From assembly GCF_000971295.1 (NCBI RefSeq), contig NZ_LANJ01000019.1, positions 124,001 through 188,000 on the forward strand: DNA of 64,000 nt. The letters are read 5' to 3'. Source of the DNA: Devosia epidermidihirudinis. GTDB taxonomy: Bacteria; Pseudomonadota; Alphaproteobacteria; Rhizobiales; Devosiaceae. The position numbers and the translations under genes were made by a program. Each line of letters starts with the position of its first letter. Within the stretch, counting starts at the first letter, position 1. This document shows positions 55,466 to 64,000 of this stretch, piece by piece. The notes under the pieces were generated by a model that did not search any database, was not told the DNA's origin, and saw only the letters and a list, made by a program, of their open reading frames with translations.

Positions 55466-55894
55466 CTAGAGATTGAGCTTGATCTTGCCCTTGGCAAACG
55501 CCGCCGCACAATCGGTCGCATCATGCATGATGTCGTCTTCGATCAGAGTGGTTTCGGTCATGCCCGGCCCGGTAAAGCGCAGGTCATCGCATTCGCCGTC
55601 CTTGGCGAATTCACCAGAATCATCGCCAAAGTCGGGCGTGCCATCCTCGGCCACGCCACGCAGGGACAGATTGCCCTTGGCGTAAGCCGCGCCACAATCG
55701 CTCGCGTCGCTCAAAATGTCGTCGCTGAGCAGCGGCGTCGCCGTCATGCCGGGCCCCTCAAACCGGGGGTCGTCACACTCCCCGTCATTGGAATACTCCC
55801 CGCTATCGTCGCCAAAGGTTACGGTGGGCGCTGCATAGGCATGCCCGCCCAAAAGCGCGAAAAGTGTAACGCCGACAACAAGTACTGATTTCAT
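55466..55894 (-). CDS. secreted protein with two FGDDSGE repeats
   Basis: 142-residue exported acidic protein. A signal peptide (1-21, cleavage near AYA-AP) precedes two repeats with a 62-residue period: FGDDSGEYSNDGECDDPRF (27-45) with GPGMTAT, and FGDDSGEFAKDGECDDLRF (89-107) with GPGMTET. Each repeat has two Cys 27 residues apart (40/67 and 102/129), probably one disulfide per repeat. The acidic clusters could bind calcium. I have seen the motif in other alphaproteobacterial exported proteins, but it has no function I know of. The ATG at 55894 is preceded by AGGA 8 nt upstream. Confidence 0.78.
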   Translation of the reverse strand: MKSVLVVGVTLFALLGGHAYAAPTVTFGDDSGEYSNDGECDDPRFEGPGMTATPLLSDDILSDASDCGAAYAKGNLSLRGVAEDGTPDFGDDSGEFAKDGECDDLRFTGPGMTETTLIEDDIMHDATDCAAAFAKGKIKLNL

Positions 55895-56145
55895 TGAAAT
55901 GTCCTGACCAAGCCATAAAGTCGATTGCATGCACAGCATCGCCTTTTGGCGGCATTGTGTCAGCCGCCCCCGGCGCATGCGATTGACCCAGGATAATGCG
56001 CGCTAAGCCCTGTCCCCGCGCGACTTTGCTTGCTCCGCGCCCCCCTTTCAGCTATAGCCCGCGCCATGAAGCGCTCGTCACCCCTGGAGGACGGGCGCGT
56101 ATGTTGTTGTGATGACACATACACCAACCCAGAATGGATATTTCC

Positions 56146-56763
56146 ATGGCTGCGACTACTAAGGTGCTCAGTGCACAGGCGCGTGACGGAGTAGGCAAGG
56201 GGGCCGCTCGTGAACTGCGTCGTCAGGGACTCGTTCCTGCTGTTATCTACGGTGACAAGAAGGCCCCCGTCACCATCGCTATCGCGTACAAGGATGCACA
56301 CAAGTACATCTACGCTGGCGGCTTCCTGTCCCACATCATCGAGCTCGATGTTGACGGCACCAAGCACCGCGTGATCCCACGCGACTACCAGCTTGACCCC
56401 GTCCGCGATTTCCCACTGCACGTGGATTTCTTGCGCGTCAGCAAGAACACCAAGCTCAATGTCCAGGTGCATGTGAACTTCATCAATGAAGAAGCAAGCC
56501 CAGGCCTGAAGCGCGGTGGCACGCTGAACATCGTGCACCACACGCTCGATCTGACCGTGTCTGCAGACAACATCCCTGAAGAAGTGACCGTCGATCTGAC
56601 CGGTCTCGACATCGGCGATTCCGTCCACATCTCCAACGTGAAGCTGCCAGCCGGCGCTGTCGACCACAGCCACGAAGAAGACGTGACCATTGCGACCATC
56701 GTTGCTCCATCGGCTCTCAAGTCCGCTGGCGAAGCCGACGACGCCGAAGCCACCGCCGAGTAA
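56146..56763 (+). CDS. rplY: 50S ribosomal protein L25 (Ctc type)
   Basis: 205-residue L25 of the longer Ctc form: an N-terminal 5S-rRNA binding domain (about 1-95; [25 protein letters not shown] split in two, [13 protein letters not shown]) and a C-terminal TL5-like beta domain. It ends in an acidic tail ADDAEATAE. An ATG four codons earlier (56134) is possible, but family members begin MAATTKVL. It is followed by a terminator-like hairpin and pth. Confidence 0.93.
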   Translation: MAATTKVLSAQARDGVGKGAARELRRQGLVPAVIYGDKKAPVTIAIAYKDAHKYIYAGGFLSHIIELDVDGTKHRVIPRDYQLDPVRDFPLHVDFLRVSKNTKLNVQVHVNFINEEASPGLKRGGTLNIVHHTLDLTVSADNIPEEVTVDLTGLDIGDSVHISNVKLPAGAVDHSHEEDVTIATIVAPSALKSAGEADDAEATAE

Positions 56764-56792
56764 TCGGACCGCTTCGTTTCTGCTACAAGTTC

Positions 56793-56823
56793 GAGGCGGC
56801 CTTCGGGTCGCCTCTTTCATTTT
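56793..56823 (+). terminator. TTCG-loop hairpin between rplY and pth
   Basis: GAGGCGGCC-TTCG-GGTCGCCTC, a 9-pair stem (one G-T pair) with a stable TTCG loop and a TTTCATTTT tail. It may limit read-through from rplY to pth. Confidence 0.8.
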
Positions 56824-56835
56824 CCGGAGTGCGCT

Positions 56836-57537
56836 ATGAAGTTGATCGTCGGCCTGGGCAATCCGGGCAACCAATATGAAGGCAATCGCCACAATATCGG
56901 TTTCATGGCGCTCGACGCGATTGCGCGCGAGTACAACATTACCCAGTTCCGCACCAAGCATGCCGGCGTGCTCGCCGAAGGCAGCATTGGTGGCGAAAAG
57001 GTCATTCTGCTCAAGCCGCAGACCTTCATGAACCGCTCGGGCGACAGCGTTCAGCAGGTCGCCAAGTTTTACAAGATCGAGCCCGCCGACATCATCGTGC
57101 TCTATGACGAACTCGACCTCGCCCCCGGCAAAGTGCGCGTCAAGATCGGCGGCGGCAATGGCGGGCACAATGGCCTGCGCTCCATCGACCCGCAGATCGG
57201 GCTCAACTACAAGCGCGTCCGCCTCGGCATCGGCCATCCGGGCAAGGAATACGTCACCCACCACGTGCTGGGTGATTTCGCCAAGGCCGACAAGGACTGG
57301 CTCGACCCCCTGCTCGATGCCACCGCCAAGCACATTGGCCTGCTGCTCAAGGGCGACGACAACGGCTTCATGAACAAGTTGGCGCTGGCCGTCAAAGGCG
57401 ACGAGCCACCACCCGAAAAAGCGCCCAAACCCGCGCAAAGCCATGTGCGTCAGGCACGCCCGGCCAAGCCTGATGCCAAGGTGCCCGAGTCTGGTCCGAT
57501 GGCCGACATGCTCAAAAAGCTCTTCGGCGGCAATTGA
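56836..57537 (+). CDS. pth: peptidyl-tRNA hydrolase
   Basis: 233-residue hydrolase that releases tRNA from peptidyl-tRNA. GLGNPGNQYEGNRHNIGFMAL near the N-terminus (in two parts; catalytic His in RHNIGF), KPQTFMNRSGDSV and YDELDLAPGKVRVK are hallmarks. A Pro/Lys-rich tail of about 40 residues extends beyond the usual length, ending MADMLKKLFGG. It is normally followed by ychF; here about 6.3 kb of other genes intervene. Confidence 0.96.
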   Translation: MKLIVGLGNPGNQYEGNRHNIGFMALDAIAREYNITQFRTKHAGVLAEGSIGGEKVILLKPQTFMNRSGDSVQQVAKFYKIEPADIIVLYDELDLAPGKVRVKIGGGNGGHNGLRSIDPQIGLNYKRVRLGIGHPGKEYVTHHVLGDFAKADKDWLDPLLDATAKHIGLLLKGDDNGFMNKLALAVKGDEPPPEKAPKPAQSHVRQARPAKPDAKVPESGPMADMLKKLFGGN

Positions 57538-57610
57538 GCACAGGCCCGATGGGTTGCGCGATCTGATCGCTAACCTATTGTCACCCCAATTGATTTGGGG
57601 GGACTACCTG

Positions 57611-59077
57611 ATGGATTCAAAGATTTCTCGCCGGCACCTGTTGGTGTCCGGCAGCGCGATTGTGGCTGCCGGTATGGCCGGCCCTGCCCTGGCGCAACAC
57701 AACCACCACAACAGCGGCGAACCCGTTATCGCGCCCGAGCGCAGCATCGCCCGCGTGGCCACGACGGCCGGTGACCCGCTGCAGTATCCCGAAGTCCGCC
57801 GCAGTGTGGATGGCGTGCTGGAAACGACGCTCCGCGCCGCCTATGGCCCGGTGACCATTGATGGCGCGCCCGCCATCGCCCGCACCTTTGAAGCCAGCTA
57901 CCCCGCACCCACGCTTGTCGCCAGGCCCGGCGACACGCTGCGCATCAAGCTGATCAATGACCTCGACGAGGTCACGAACCTGCACACCCACGGCCTGCAT
58001 GTCTCGCCCTCGGGCAAGAGCGACAACGTCTTCCTCACCATCCAGCCCGGCACCGAATTCGACTTCGAGATCGAAATCCCTGCCGATCACCCAGCCGGCA
58101 CCTATTGGTACCACCCCCATGTCCACGGCCTGACCTATTCGCAGGTGGCTGGTGGTATGGCGGGCGCGCTGATCATCGAAGGTGGGCTGGATGACATCGA
58201 GGGCATAAGCGGCCGCGTCGATCAGCTGCTGGTGATCCAGTCGGCCGAGTTCGACGAGACCAACACCATCGTCCCCGCCGATATTCAGGACATCCACCGC
58301 CAGACCAAGACGATCAACGGCCAGATCAATCCAACTCTCACCATTCGCCCCGGCGAAGTGCAGCGCTGGCGGCTGGTCAATGCGACCGCAGAGAGCTTCC
58401 TGATGATCGGGCTTGAGGGCCACCCGCTCTATCAGATCGCCAAGGACGGCAACCCGATGACCCGCACGCTTAAGCTGGAGCGTCTACTGATCGAGCCGGG
58501 TTGCCGCGCCGACATTCTGGTCAAAGGCCATCAGTTCACCGGCAGCTGGGAGCTGCGCAAGATGCTCTGGCTGGGTTCAGACCGCCAGTTCGAGCCCGAT
58601 GTGCTGCTGGCGACCCTCGTGGTCGAAGGCGAACCCGTCACCGACCACGTGATCCCCGACGCGCTGATCCCGCTCAGCGAAGACCTGCGTGGCCTCGAGG
58701 TGGATCGTCACCGCGAAATCCGTTTCGACGTGGATCGTGGCCCCGGCGGCACCAAGTTCCTCATCGACGGCCAGCAGGTCGATATGGGCCGCGTCGATCA
58801 GACCGTGCCGCTTGGCGCGTTCGAAGAATGGACCATCCACAATGACTCCACCGACTGGCACCCGTTCCACATCCACGTAAACGATTTCCAGGTCATCGCC
58901 GTCAATGGCGAGCCGGTCGATGAACTGCTGAGCTTTGAAGACACCCGCGGCCTCCCCCCGCTCGGTTCCATCACCATCCGCCACCGCTTCCTCGATTACA
59001 CCGGCAAATACGTCTACCACTGCCACCTGCTGTTCCATGAGGATCACGGGATGATGGGGGTAGTTGAGGTGGTGTAG
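57611..59077 (+). CDS. Tat-exported multicopper oxidase
   Basis: 488 residues. A Tat signal (SRRHLLV near residue 6) is followed by three cupredoxin domains with all copper motifs: HTHGLH (125-130), WYHPHVHG (166-173), HPFHIH and the C-terminal HCHLLFHEDHGMM, which supplies the type 1 Cys and axial Met. It belongs to the CueO/laccase-like group and would oxidise Cu(I), phenols or other metals in the periplasm. GGGGA lies 8 nt upstream of the ATG at 57611. A 144-bp direct repeat begins at its stop codon. Confidence 0.9.
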   Translation: MDSKISRRHLLVSGSAIVAAGMAGPALAQHNHHNSGEPVIAPERSIARVATTAGDPLQYPEVRRSVDGVLETTLRAAYGPVTIDGAPAIARTFEASYPAPTLVARPGDTLRIKLINDLDEVTNLHTHGLHVSPSGKSDNVFLTIQPGTEFDFEIEIPADHPAGTYWYHPHVHGLTYSQVAGGMAGALIIEGGLDDIEGISGRVDQLLVIQSAEFDETNTIVPADIQDIHRQTKTINGQINPTLTIRPGEVQRWRLVNATAESFLMIGLEGHPLYQIAKDGNPMTRTLKLERLLIEPGCRADILVKGHQFTGSWELRKMLWLGSDRQFEPDVLLATLVVEGEPVTDHVIPDALIPLSEDLRGLEVDRHREIRFDVDRGPGGTKFLIDGQQVDMGRVDQTVPLGAFEEWTIHNDSTDWHPFHIHVNDFQVIAVNGEPVDELLSFEDTRGLPPLGSITIRHRFLDYTGKYVYHCHLLFHEDHGMMGVVEVV

Positions 59078-59220
59078 GCGAAGCATACCCCCACCTAGCC
59101 TCCCCCTGAAAAGGGGGAGGAACCGATCGAGGCTTGGGCACTATCGTGGAAACCCACTGCGCGAATTCCTCCCCCTATCAGGGGGAGGCTAGGAGGGGGT
59201 ACTCCGATCCCTCAGCACAA
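59077..59220. repeat. direct repeat 1 flanking the autotransporter gene
   Basis: A 144-bp element of which the outer 45 bases are almost identical to those of 62160-62304: it starts GGCGAAG-ATACCCCCACC, includes CTAGCCTCCCCCTGAAAAGG and CCCCTATCAGGGGGAGGCTA and ends ATCCCTCAGCACAA. The centre has diverged. Each copy is itself an inverted repeat. Confidence 0.8.
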
Positions 59221-59233
59221 CATGGCAGCCCCC

Positions 59234-62047
59234 TCACCACTTGATGCTAAGCCCGATATTGGCCTCGAACGCGTGCTGGGACTGCCCACCAAGATTGGTG
59301 GTGTAGTCGCCCGTGGCAAACAGGCTAACCGTCTCCGACAGCCTAGCCACCACCCCGCCCCCCAGCTCCAGCGACGTTCCGCCGGTTGCGGTGCTGATAG
59401 CGTCGCCGCCAAACGACACCGTGTCGGTGCCGCCAAAGCCATGCCAGAGATTGGCCTTGAGATAGGGCTCAAGCGCGATATCGCCCAGCGTCACGTCGCC
59501 CTCCAGCCGCACGCCGATCCGGCCTGTTACGGCATCGTCGAGGCTGAACGACACCGGAGAGAACCTGTCCTCGGTGCTGTTGAGCCCGATATGCTGCCAA
59601 ATCAGCTGCGCCTGCGGCTCCAGCCGCCAACCATCGGCCAGCGCGATGGGATAGCCACCCTCCAGCGACAGCGTCAGCCCGCCACCATCGAGCCCAATGC
59701 CGACGCCGCGCACCGAAGTGGCGTTGCCGCCATACCAGGTGCCCATGGCTACGCCATCGAGGTACCAGCCCTCTGGCCCGACATGGCTCCAATAAGCGCC
59801 GAGACTGGTGCCATTAATTCCAACTTTGCCCACGCCCAGATCATTCCAACCCAGCGCTTGGCCGCGAATATTGCCGTTCATACTGGTCACGCCAGCGAAG
59901 ACGCCGAGCCGGTCGGTATGGCCGTTTTCGTTCTCCCAACCAGCAACATCGGCCCCCGCCTGAAAGCCGAACAGGTTCCCGTCAAAGGTGGGGGCAACCG
60001 TGCCGTCCCACTTCATCTCGACATCCTGCCCGAACACCCTGCCCCATAGGCCCGGGCGCTCCTGTTCCTGCTCCAGCAGGGACTGCCTGCCCCGCCGCTC
60101 GTGAAACGTGCCGAGCGTGGCCAATCCCAGATAGCGCGCGGATGGCCCCAGTGCCGAATAGGTCGGCACCTCAACGCGATACAGCGGCACCACGAGCCCG
60201 GCGACAGGCGTCGCCCCTGGCGTCGGCGCAAAAGCGGTCGTCCCCGGCAGCGGCGGCAATTGCGTCGGCGCAGCCGCTGGCGCCGGTGGCGCCACCAACG
60301 GTGGCGGAACCATTGGCGCTGGCGGCGCCTCCGGCACTGGGTCCGTAATCGTCACCGGCGGCGCCGGATCAACCGGATCAGGATCGGCGGGCGTTGCCTC
60401 AGGCGGCACAGGCGGCGCGGGCTGCGCTTCTGGTGGCGGTGGCGCTGGCGTCGGATCGGGCGGGAGCACGGGTGGCTCCGGACTTGGCTGCAGCGGCGGC
60501 ACCGTTGGCGCCAATATCGGCGTCGGCGCGCCCGCTGGCGGGTTCACCAGCGTCGAGCGCAGATACCAGTTCTCCCCGCTCCCCGCCGACACCCCGCCCT
60601 TGAACAGGAAATATTCAAACGCCCCCGCTGCCACCGGCCCGCCCAGCGCAAAGGCACCATTCGAGGTCGTCGCGCCATTGATTGCCTGAACGACCTGAAT
60701 ACCATCCTGATTGGTCACAGCGCCAGCACCGCCGACATTGACCACGCCGATGCTGGTCGCGCCCGATGCCACGCCGCCCGAGATCACCAGCCGGTCCGAC
60801 GCCGAGTTGTCCGCGCCCAACACCGTATCGAGCATGACCATACCGTTATTGCCGACATAGTTCCCATTGATGGTGAAACGGTCGCCCGCCGCGCCATTAT
60901 TGCTGAGGTCAATTCGTCCCGCGTTGCTGACATTGGCCAGCTGCCCGCCAATCGCCGCGCTCACCGCTCCGTTGAACCCACCGCCATAAACGATGCTGGT
61001 CTGGTCGATCGACAGCGCCCCAGTGCCGGTCCCCGCATCGCCCAGAACCAATGTGCCATCGAATATGAGCTGGCTGGCATTGGTCAGCGCAATGCTTTCC
61101 CACGCCTGAAAGCGACTAACGCCCGGCGTCGCCACATGATCGAGCACCAGGCTATCCACGCCCAGCCCGCCCGTAATCGCCGGCGTCGCGCCCATATTGG
61201 CATTGGTCAGATTGGCCAGCCGCGCCGTGTCATTGTCAGCCCCCATGTCAATGGTGCCGTAGATGATGCCGCCGCCATCCCAGACGAAGCGATCCTCACC
61301 TGCGCTCATCAATACGCTGCCACCGACACTGCCGCCGGTCACCGTGACGCTGTCTTTGCCGCCGCTGACGCTGATATTGCCGCCAATCGTGCCGGCCGAC
61401 AGGATGATGATATCGTCGCCGAACCCGGTTACCAGATTGCGGTCGATGATGCCGCCCGACATGTCGAAGATATTGTTGTCGAGCTTCATATTGACCCGGC
61501 CGATACGGCCCCCGGTCATTGTGGCGACGTCACCATCATCAAATGCGTCGATGATGCGCCCACCCGACATAAAGAACGTATCGCGATTGTCGCCCTGATT
61601 GAGCGAGCCAATCTCGCCCCCCGTCATGTGGAAATCGTCAATCCCGGCGCCTTGCTGGACATTGCCGACCACAACCCCGCCGGTGATGACAAAGCGGTCC
61701 GCACCCGCGCCTTGGTCGACGTCTCCGTCGATCCGGCCCGTATGCATTTCAATGAGGTCATTGCCAATGCCGAACACGACATTGCCCGCAATCACGCCTG
61801 TGCCACCGCCATTGGCAAGGGTGGGAAACAGCAGCGTGTTATTGCCGGTGGGATCATTGAGGCTACCGGCATAGGTGCCGAAGTCGCAGGTATAGGCATC
61901 AAGGTTGGGAACGTTTAACGCCGAACAATCGGCCCGCGCCTCGCCGGTGTGCCACACGACGACCGCCAGAGATGCTGAAATCAGCAGGATCAGGTGAGTT
62001 GACGACAAGGCAAGGCCAGTCAGTCGGCGTCGAGTGGGATACCGCAT
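59234..62047 (-). CDS. autotransporter with beta-helical passenger
   Basis: 937-residue type V secretion protein. A signal peptide (1-38) precedes a passenger of beta-helix repeats (about 45-530) built on GG-x-I-x-G-(x)-V-x-G-x-D type turns of about 22 residues, for example MSGGRIIDAFDDGD and MTGGRIGRVNMKL. A Pro-rich linker (about 535-650) follows and the C-terminal 275 residues are an autotransporter beta-barrel ending IGLSIKW with the terminal Trp. Expected role: surface adhesion or biofilm. The gene is bounded by two direct repeats. Confidence 0.9.
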   Translation of the reverse strand: MRYPTRRRLTGLALSSTHLILLISASLAVVVWHTGEARADCSALNVPNLDAYTCDFGTYAGSLNDPTGNNTLLFPTLANGGGTGVIAGNVVFGIGNDLIEMHTGRIDGDVDQGAGADRFVITGGVVVGNVQQGAGIDDFHMTGGEIGSLNQGDNRDTFFMSGGRIIDAFDDGDVATMTGGRIGRVNMKLDNNIFDMSGGIIDRNLVTGFGDDIIILSAGTIGGNISVSGGKDSVTVTGGSVGGSVLMSAGEDRFVWDGGGIIYGTIDMGADNDTARLANLTNANMGATPAITGGLGVDSLVLDHVATPGVSRFQAWESIALTNASQLIFDGTLVLGDAGTGTGALSIDQTSIVYGGGFNGAVSAAIGGQLANVSNAGRIDLSNNGAAGDRFTINGNYVGNNGMVMLDTVLGADNSASDRLVISGGVASGATSIGVVNVGGAGAVTNQDGIQVVQAINGATTSNGAFALGGPVAAGAFEYFLFKGGVSAGSGENWYLRSTLVNPPAGAPTPILAPTVPPLQPSPEPPVLPPDPTPAPPPPEAQPAPPVPPEATPADPDPVDPAPPVTITDPVPEAPPAPMVPPPLVAPPAPAAAPTQLPPLPGTTAFAPTPGATPVAGLVVPLYRVEVPTYSALGPSARYLGLATLGTFHERRGRQSLLEQEQERPGLWGRVFGQDVEMKWDGTVAPTFDGNLFGFQAGADVAGWENENGHTDRLGVFAGVTSMNGNIRGQALGWNDLGVGKVGINGTSLGAYWSHVGPEGWYLDGVAMGTWYGGNATSVRGVGIGLDGGGLTLSLEGGYPIALADGWRLEPQAQLIWQHIGLNSTEDRFSPVSFSLDDAVTGRIGVRLEGDVTLGDIALEPYLKANLWHGFGGTDTVSFGGDAISTATGGTSLELGGGVVARLSETVSLFATGDYTTNLGGQSQHAFEANIGLSIKW

Positions 62048-62159
62048 CGTCCCCCCAAAACATCACAATGTTTCAAGAGCAAGTGACGCTGCATGCCCTC
62101 GGGTAAGACTATAATCCCAAATATTGAGGACACACAACCCAAGGGCGTTTTGGGGCTGG

Positions 62160-62304
62160 GGCGAAGGATACCCCCACCTAGCCTCCCCCTGAAAAGAGGG
62201 AGGAATACGTTCCGTGCTCGGGCACGATTTCACCCAATCCACCGGCAGGTCCCTCCCCCTATCAGGGGGAGGTTAGGAGGGGGTACTCCGATCCCTCAGC
62301 ACAA
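62160..62304. repeat. direct repeat 2 flanking the autotransporter gene
   Basis: 145-bp partner of 59077-59220 in the same orientation, with the same ends (GGCGAAG... and ...ATCCCTCAGCACAA). The two copies are about 3.08 kb apart. Confidence 0.8.
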
Positions 62305-62338
62305 ACAAAAAGGCCACCCCGCTCACACGGGATGGCCT
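62305..62338 (-). terminator. terminator of the sorbosone-dehydrogenase-like gene
   Basis: On the minus strand AGGCCATCCCG/CGGGGTGGCCT with one mismatch, followed by TTTTTGTTTG. It lies 22 bases past the stop at 62361. Confidence 0.85.
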
Positions 62339-62360
62339 CAAGAGTGAACCCCAACGCGAC

Positions 62361-63665
62361 CTACGCCGCCGTCACCCGCCAGATCGCGTCACCCACGTCG
62401 TCCACCGCGAGCAGTGCGCCGTCCTTGGCGATCGCTACGCCGACCGGGCGTCCATGCGAGTGCTTTTCGTCGGAGGCAAGGAAGCCGGTGAGAATGTCGA
62501 CCGGGGTGCCGGTGGGCTTGCCGTTGACGAAGGGCACAAAGATGACCTTGTAGCCGCTGAGCTTGCTGCGGTTCCACGAGCCGTGCTGGCCGATGACCAT
62601 ACCGGCGCTCAGTCCCGGCAATGTGCCCTCGGGCAACCAGCAGAGACCGAGCGATGCAGTGTGGCCGCCCAGCGCATAATCTGGCGCAATGGCGCGCGCG
62701 ACCAGTGCCGTGTCCTGCGGCACGCGGTCATCCACCACGCCGCCCCAATAGCTATAGGGCCAGCCATAAAAGCCGCCATCCTGCACCGAGGTCAGGTAGT
62801 CGGGTGGCGTCTCGTCGCCCAGGCCGTCGCGCTCGTTGACCACGGTCCAGAGCGAGCCTTTGCTCGGCTCCCAGGCCATGCCCACGGGATTGCGCAGGCC
62901 GCCGGCAAAGATGCGGTTCTCGCCGGTCGTCAGATCGAGTTCATAAATGCAGGCGCGGCCTTCTTCGGCCTCCATGCCGTCATCACCAATATTGCTGAGC
63001 GAGCCGACCGCCACATAGAGCTTGCTGCCATCGGCGCTGGCGATGAGATTGCGCGTCCAGTGCCCGCCGGGCTTCATCGTCATCAGCGTCTTGCCAGCAG
63101 CGGTGATGCTGGTCTGGCCGGTCTCATAGGGATAGGCCACCACGCTATCGGTGTTGCCGATATAGAGCGTGCTGCCGACCAGGGCCATGCCGAAGGGCTG
63201 GCTGAGATCCTTCAAAAACACTTCGCGCACTTCCGGCACGCCATCGCCATCGGCGTCGCGCAGCAGGGTGATGCGGTTGGCGCTTGGGCGCGTGGCCCCT
63301 GCCCGGTTCATCACGCGGTTCATCGCGTAATCGCGGAACCCCTTCACATCGGCGGGGAGCGACGCAGACTCGGCCACCAGCACGTCACCATTGGGCAGAA
63401 CATAGGCCCAGCGCGGGTGCTTGAGGTTAAGTGCGAACGGCGTGACCTTGAGCCCGGCCTTCACACTTGGCTTCTCGCCCGGGCCCCAGCCCTTGGCGGT
63501 TGGCATCTTGAGCATGGGCACCGGGCCCTGCGATTTGGGCGCAGGAATGGCAGGCGAATTGCCCACAGCTTGCGCAAACGCGCCCACATGGCGGCCGCGA
63601 TAATAATACCAGGCTGCGGCGGCAAGCACTGCCACCCCGATAATCAGTGTAACGAGAACGGCCAC
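62361..63665 (-). CDS. sorbosone/PQQ-type soluble aldose dehydrogenase, membrane-anchored
   Basis: 434 residues. A single N-terminal span (about 2-22) anchors a six-bladed propeller of the sorbosone dehydrogenase / PQQ-GDH family, exposed in the periplasm. Features are HPRWAYVLPNGDVLVAES (about 83-100), DGDGVPEVREVFLKDLSQPFGMAL, GGLRNPVGMAWEP, GWPYSYWGG and GQHGSWNRSKLSGYKV near the C-terminus. It probably oxidises sugars with PQQ. The start is GTG (63665) with GGGGGA upstream. No pqq synthesis genes are in view. Confidence 0.85.
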   Translation of the reverse strand: MAVLVTLIIGVAVLAAAAWYYYRGRHVGAFAQAVGNSPAIPAPKSQGPVPMLKMPTAKGWGPGEKPSVKAGLKVTPFALNLKHPRWAYVLPNGDVLVAESASLPADVKGFRDYAMNRVMNRAGATRPSANRITLLRDADGDGVPEVREVFLKDLSQPFGMALVGSTLYIGNTDSVVAYPYETGQTSITAAGKTLMTMKPGGHWTRNLIASADGSKLYVAVGSLSNIGDDGMEAEEGRACIYELDLTTGENRIFAGGLRNPVGMAWEPSKGSLWTVVNERDGLGDETPPDYLTSVQDGGFYGWPYSYWGGVVDDRVPQDTALVARAIAPDYALGGHTASLGLCWLPEGTLPGLSAGMVIGQHGSWNRSKLSGYKVIFVPFVNGKPTGTPVDILTGFLASDEKHSHGRPVGVAIAKDGALLAVDDVGDAIWRVTAA

Positions 63666-63812
63666 TTTTCCCCCAAAGGAAGTTCGAAAACTTGTCTAGT
63701 AATGGCTAATAGGTCGCATGGGCGTTGACCGCAAGGTGGCGATGCCCCGCCACGCATTGACTTCTCGGCCCATCTCACCGATGTCAGGGCCAACAGTTTT
63801 CCGGAGTTCCCC

Positions 63813-64000
63813 ATGGGTTTCAAGATGGGCATTGTCGGCCTGCCAAATGTGGGCAAGTCGACCCTTTTCAATGCGCTGACGCGCACCGCCGCAGCAGCAG
63901 CTGCCAATTTCCCGTTCTGCACCATCGAGCCCAATGTGGGCGATGTGCCGGTTCCGGACGCGCGTCTGGGCAAGCTGGCCGAGATTGGCAAGTCCGTGAA
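63813..64000 (+). CDS. ychF: GTPase/ATPase YchF (partial, 5' end)
   Basis: The first 62 codons of a YchF-type P-loop protein, cut by the window end. [25 protein letters not shown] (two parts) has the G1 motif GLPNVGKST and [19 protein letters not shown] the switch region. YchF binds ATP rather than GTP and is linked to ribosomes and stress. CGGAG lies 6 nt upstream. It normally follows pth directly, here 6.3 kb away. Confidence 0.93.
   Translation, partial: MGFKMGIVGLPNVGKSTLFNALTRTAAAAAANFPFCTIEPNVGDVPVPDARLGKLAEIGKSV

Noticed and set aside
60101..61918. long Arg/His-rich frame antisense to the autotransporter
   Set aside because: Mirror of the repetitive passenger and Pro-rich linker; not protein-like.

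Overview
This 64 kb window is chromosomal DNA of an alphaproteobacterium in the Hyphomicrobiales, most like Devosia or a close relative. That placement is my inference from the high G+C content, an rpoD/dnaG pair of alphaproteobacterial type, a one-cysteine OhrR with Ohr, EcfG-type and CtrA-type promoter motifs, and many short palindromic intergenic repeats of the kind common in this group. I see no rRNA, tRNA, CRISPR array, transposase or phage gene. Most of the window is core genome with small accessory patches.

Layout. 0.3-9 kb: an aldehyde dehydrogenase, a SIMPL-domain periplasmic protein, a TauE/YjbQ pair, a large OmpA-family envelope protein and several small envelope proteins, two of them preceded by EcfG-type stress promoter motifs. 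9-14 kb: a luciferase-like monooxygenase, a membrane PQQ glucose dehydrogenase and three small conserved proteins. 14-18 kb: rpoD and dnaG. 18-25 kb: membrane proteins, an MFS exporter, a diguanylate cyclase, a YqeY protein, and carA coupled to a nucleoside-phosphorylase-like gene. 25-27.7 kb: an AT-richer two-domain glycosyltransferase and a YpfJ zinc metallopeptidase. 28-31 kb: a Tat-exported CpdB followed by a secreted RNase T2, which form a likely RNA-scavenging pair. 31-38 kb: ohrR/ohr with an operator, an MFS exporter, an ABC exporter, and an MFS/ArsR divergent pair with two identical palindromic operators.

38-48 kb: motB/motA, a PilZ protein, carB (about 17 kb from carA), a CatB-type acetyltransferase, threonine aldolase, a TPR-methyltransferase and a cold-shock protein. 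48-55 kb: a block of tandem intergenic repeats, proC-ybjN, ubiK, lgt, a MidA-like methyltransferase with pgeF, prs and a YciI protein. 55-64 kb: a duplicated-motif secreted protein, rplY-pth, then about 6 kb of envelope genes (a Tat multicopper oxidase, an autotransporter between two direct repeats, and a sorbosone/PQQ-type dehydrogenase), then ychF, cut by the window end.

The most notable items are the GT32/Anp1-like glycosyltransferase fusion, the CpdB-RNase T2 module, the paired ArsR operators, the two EcfG promoter motifs, a perfect CtrA box, and the repeat-bounded autotransporter that splits the usual rplY-pth-ychF order. None of these is proven to be a new system. All coordinates and motifs were read by eye, and family names come from recognising motifs, not from a search.
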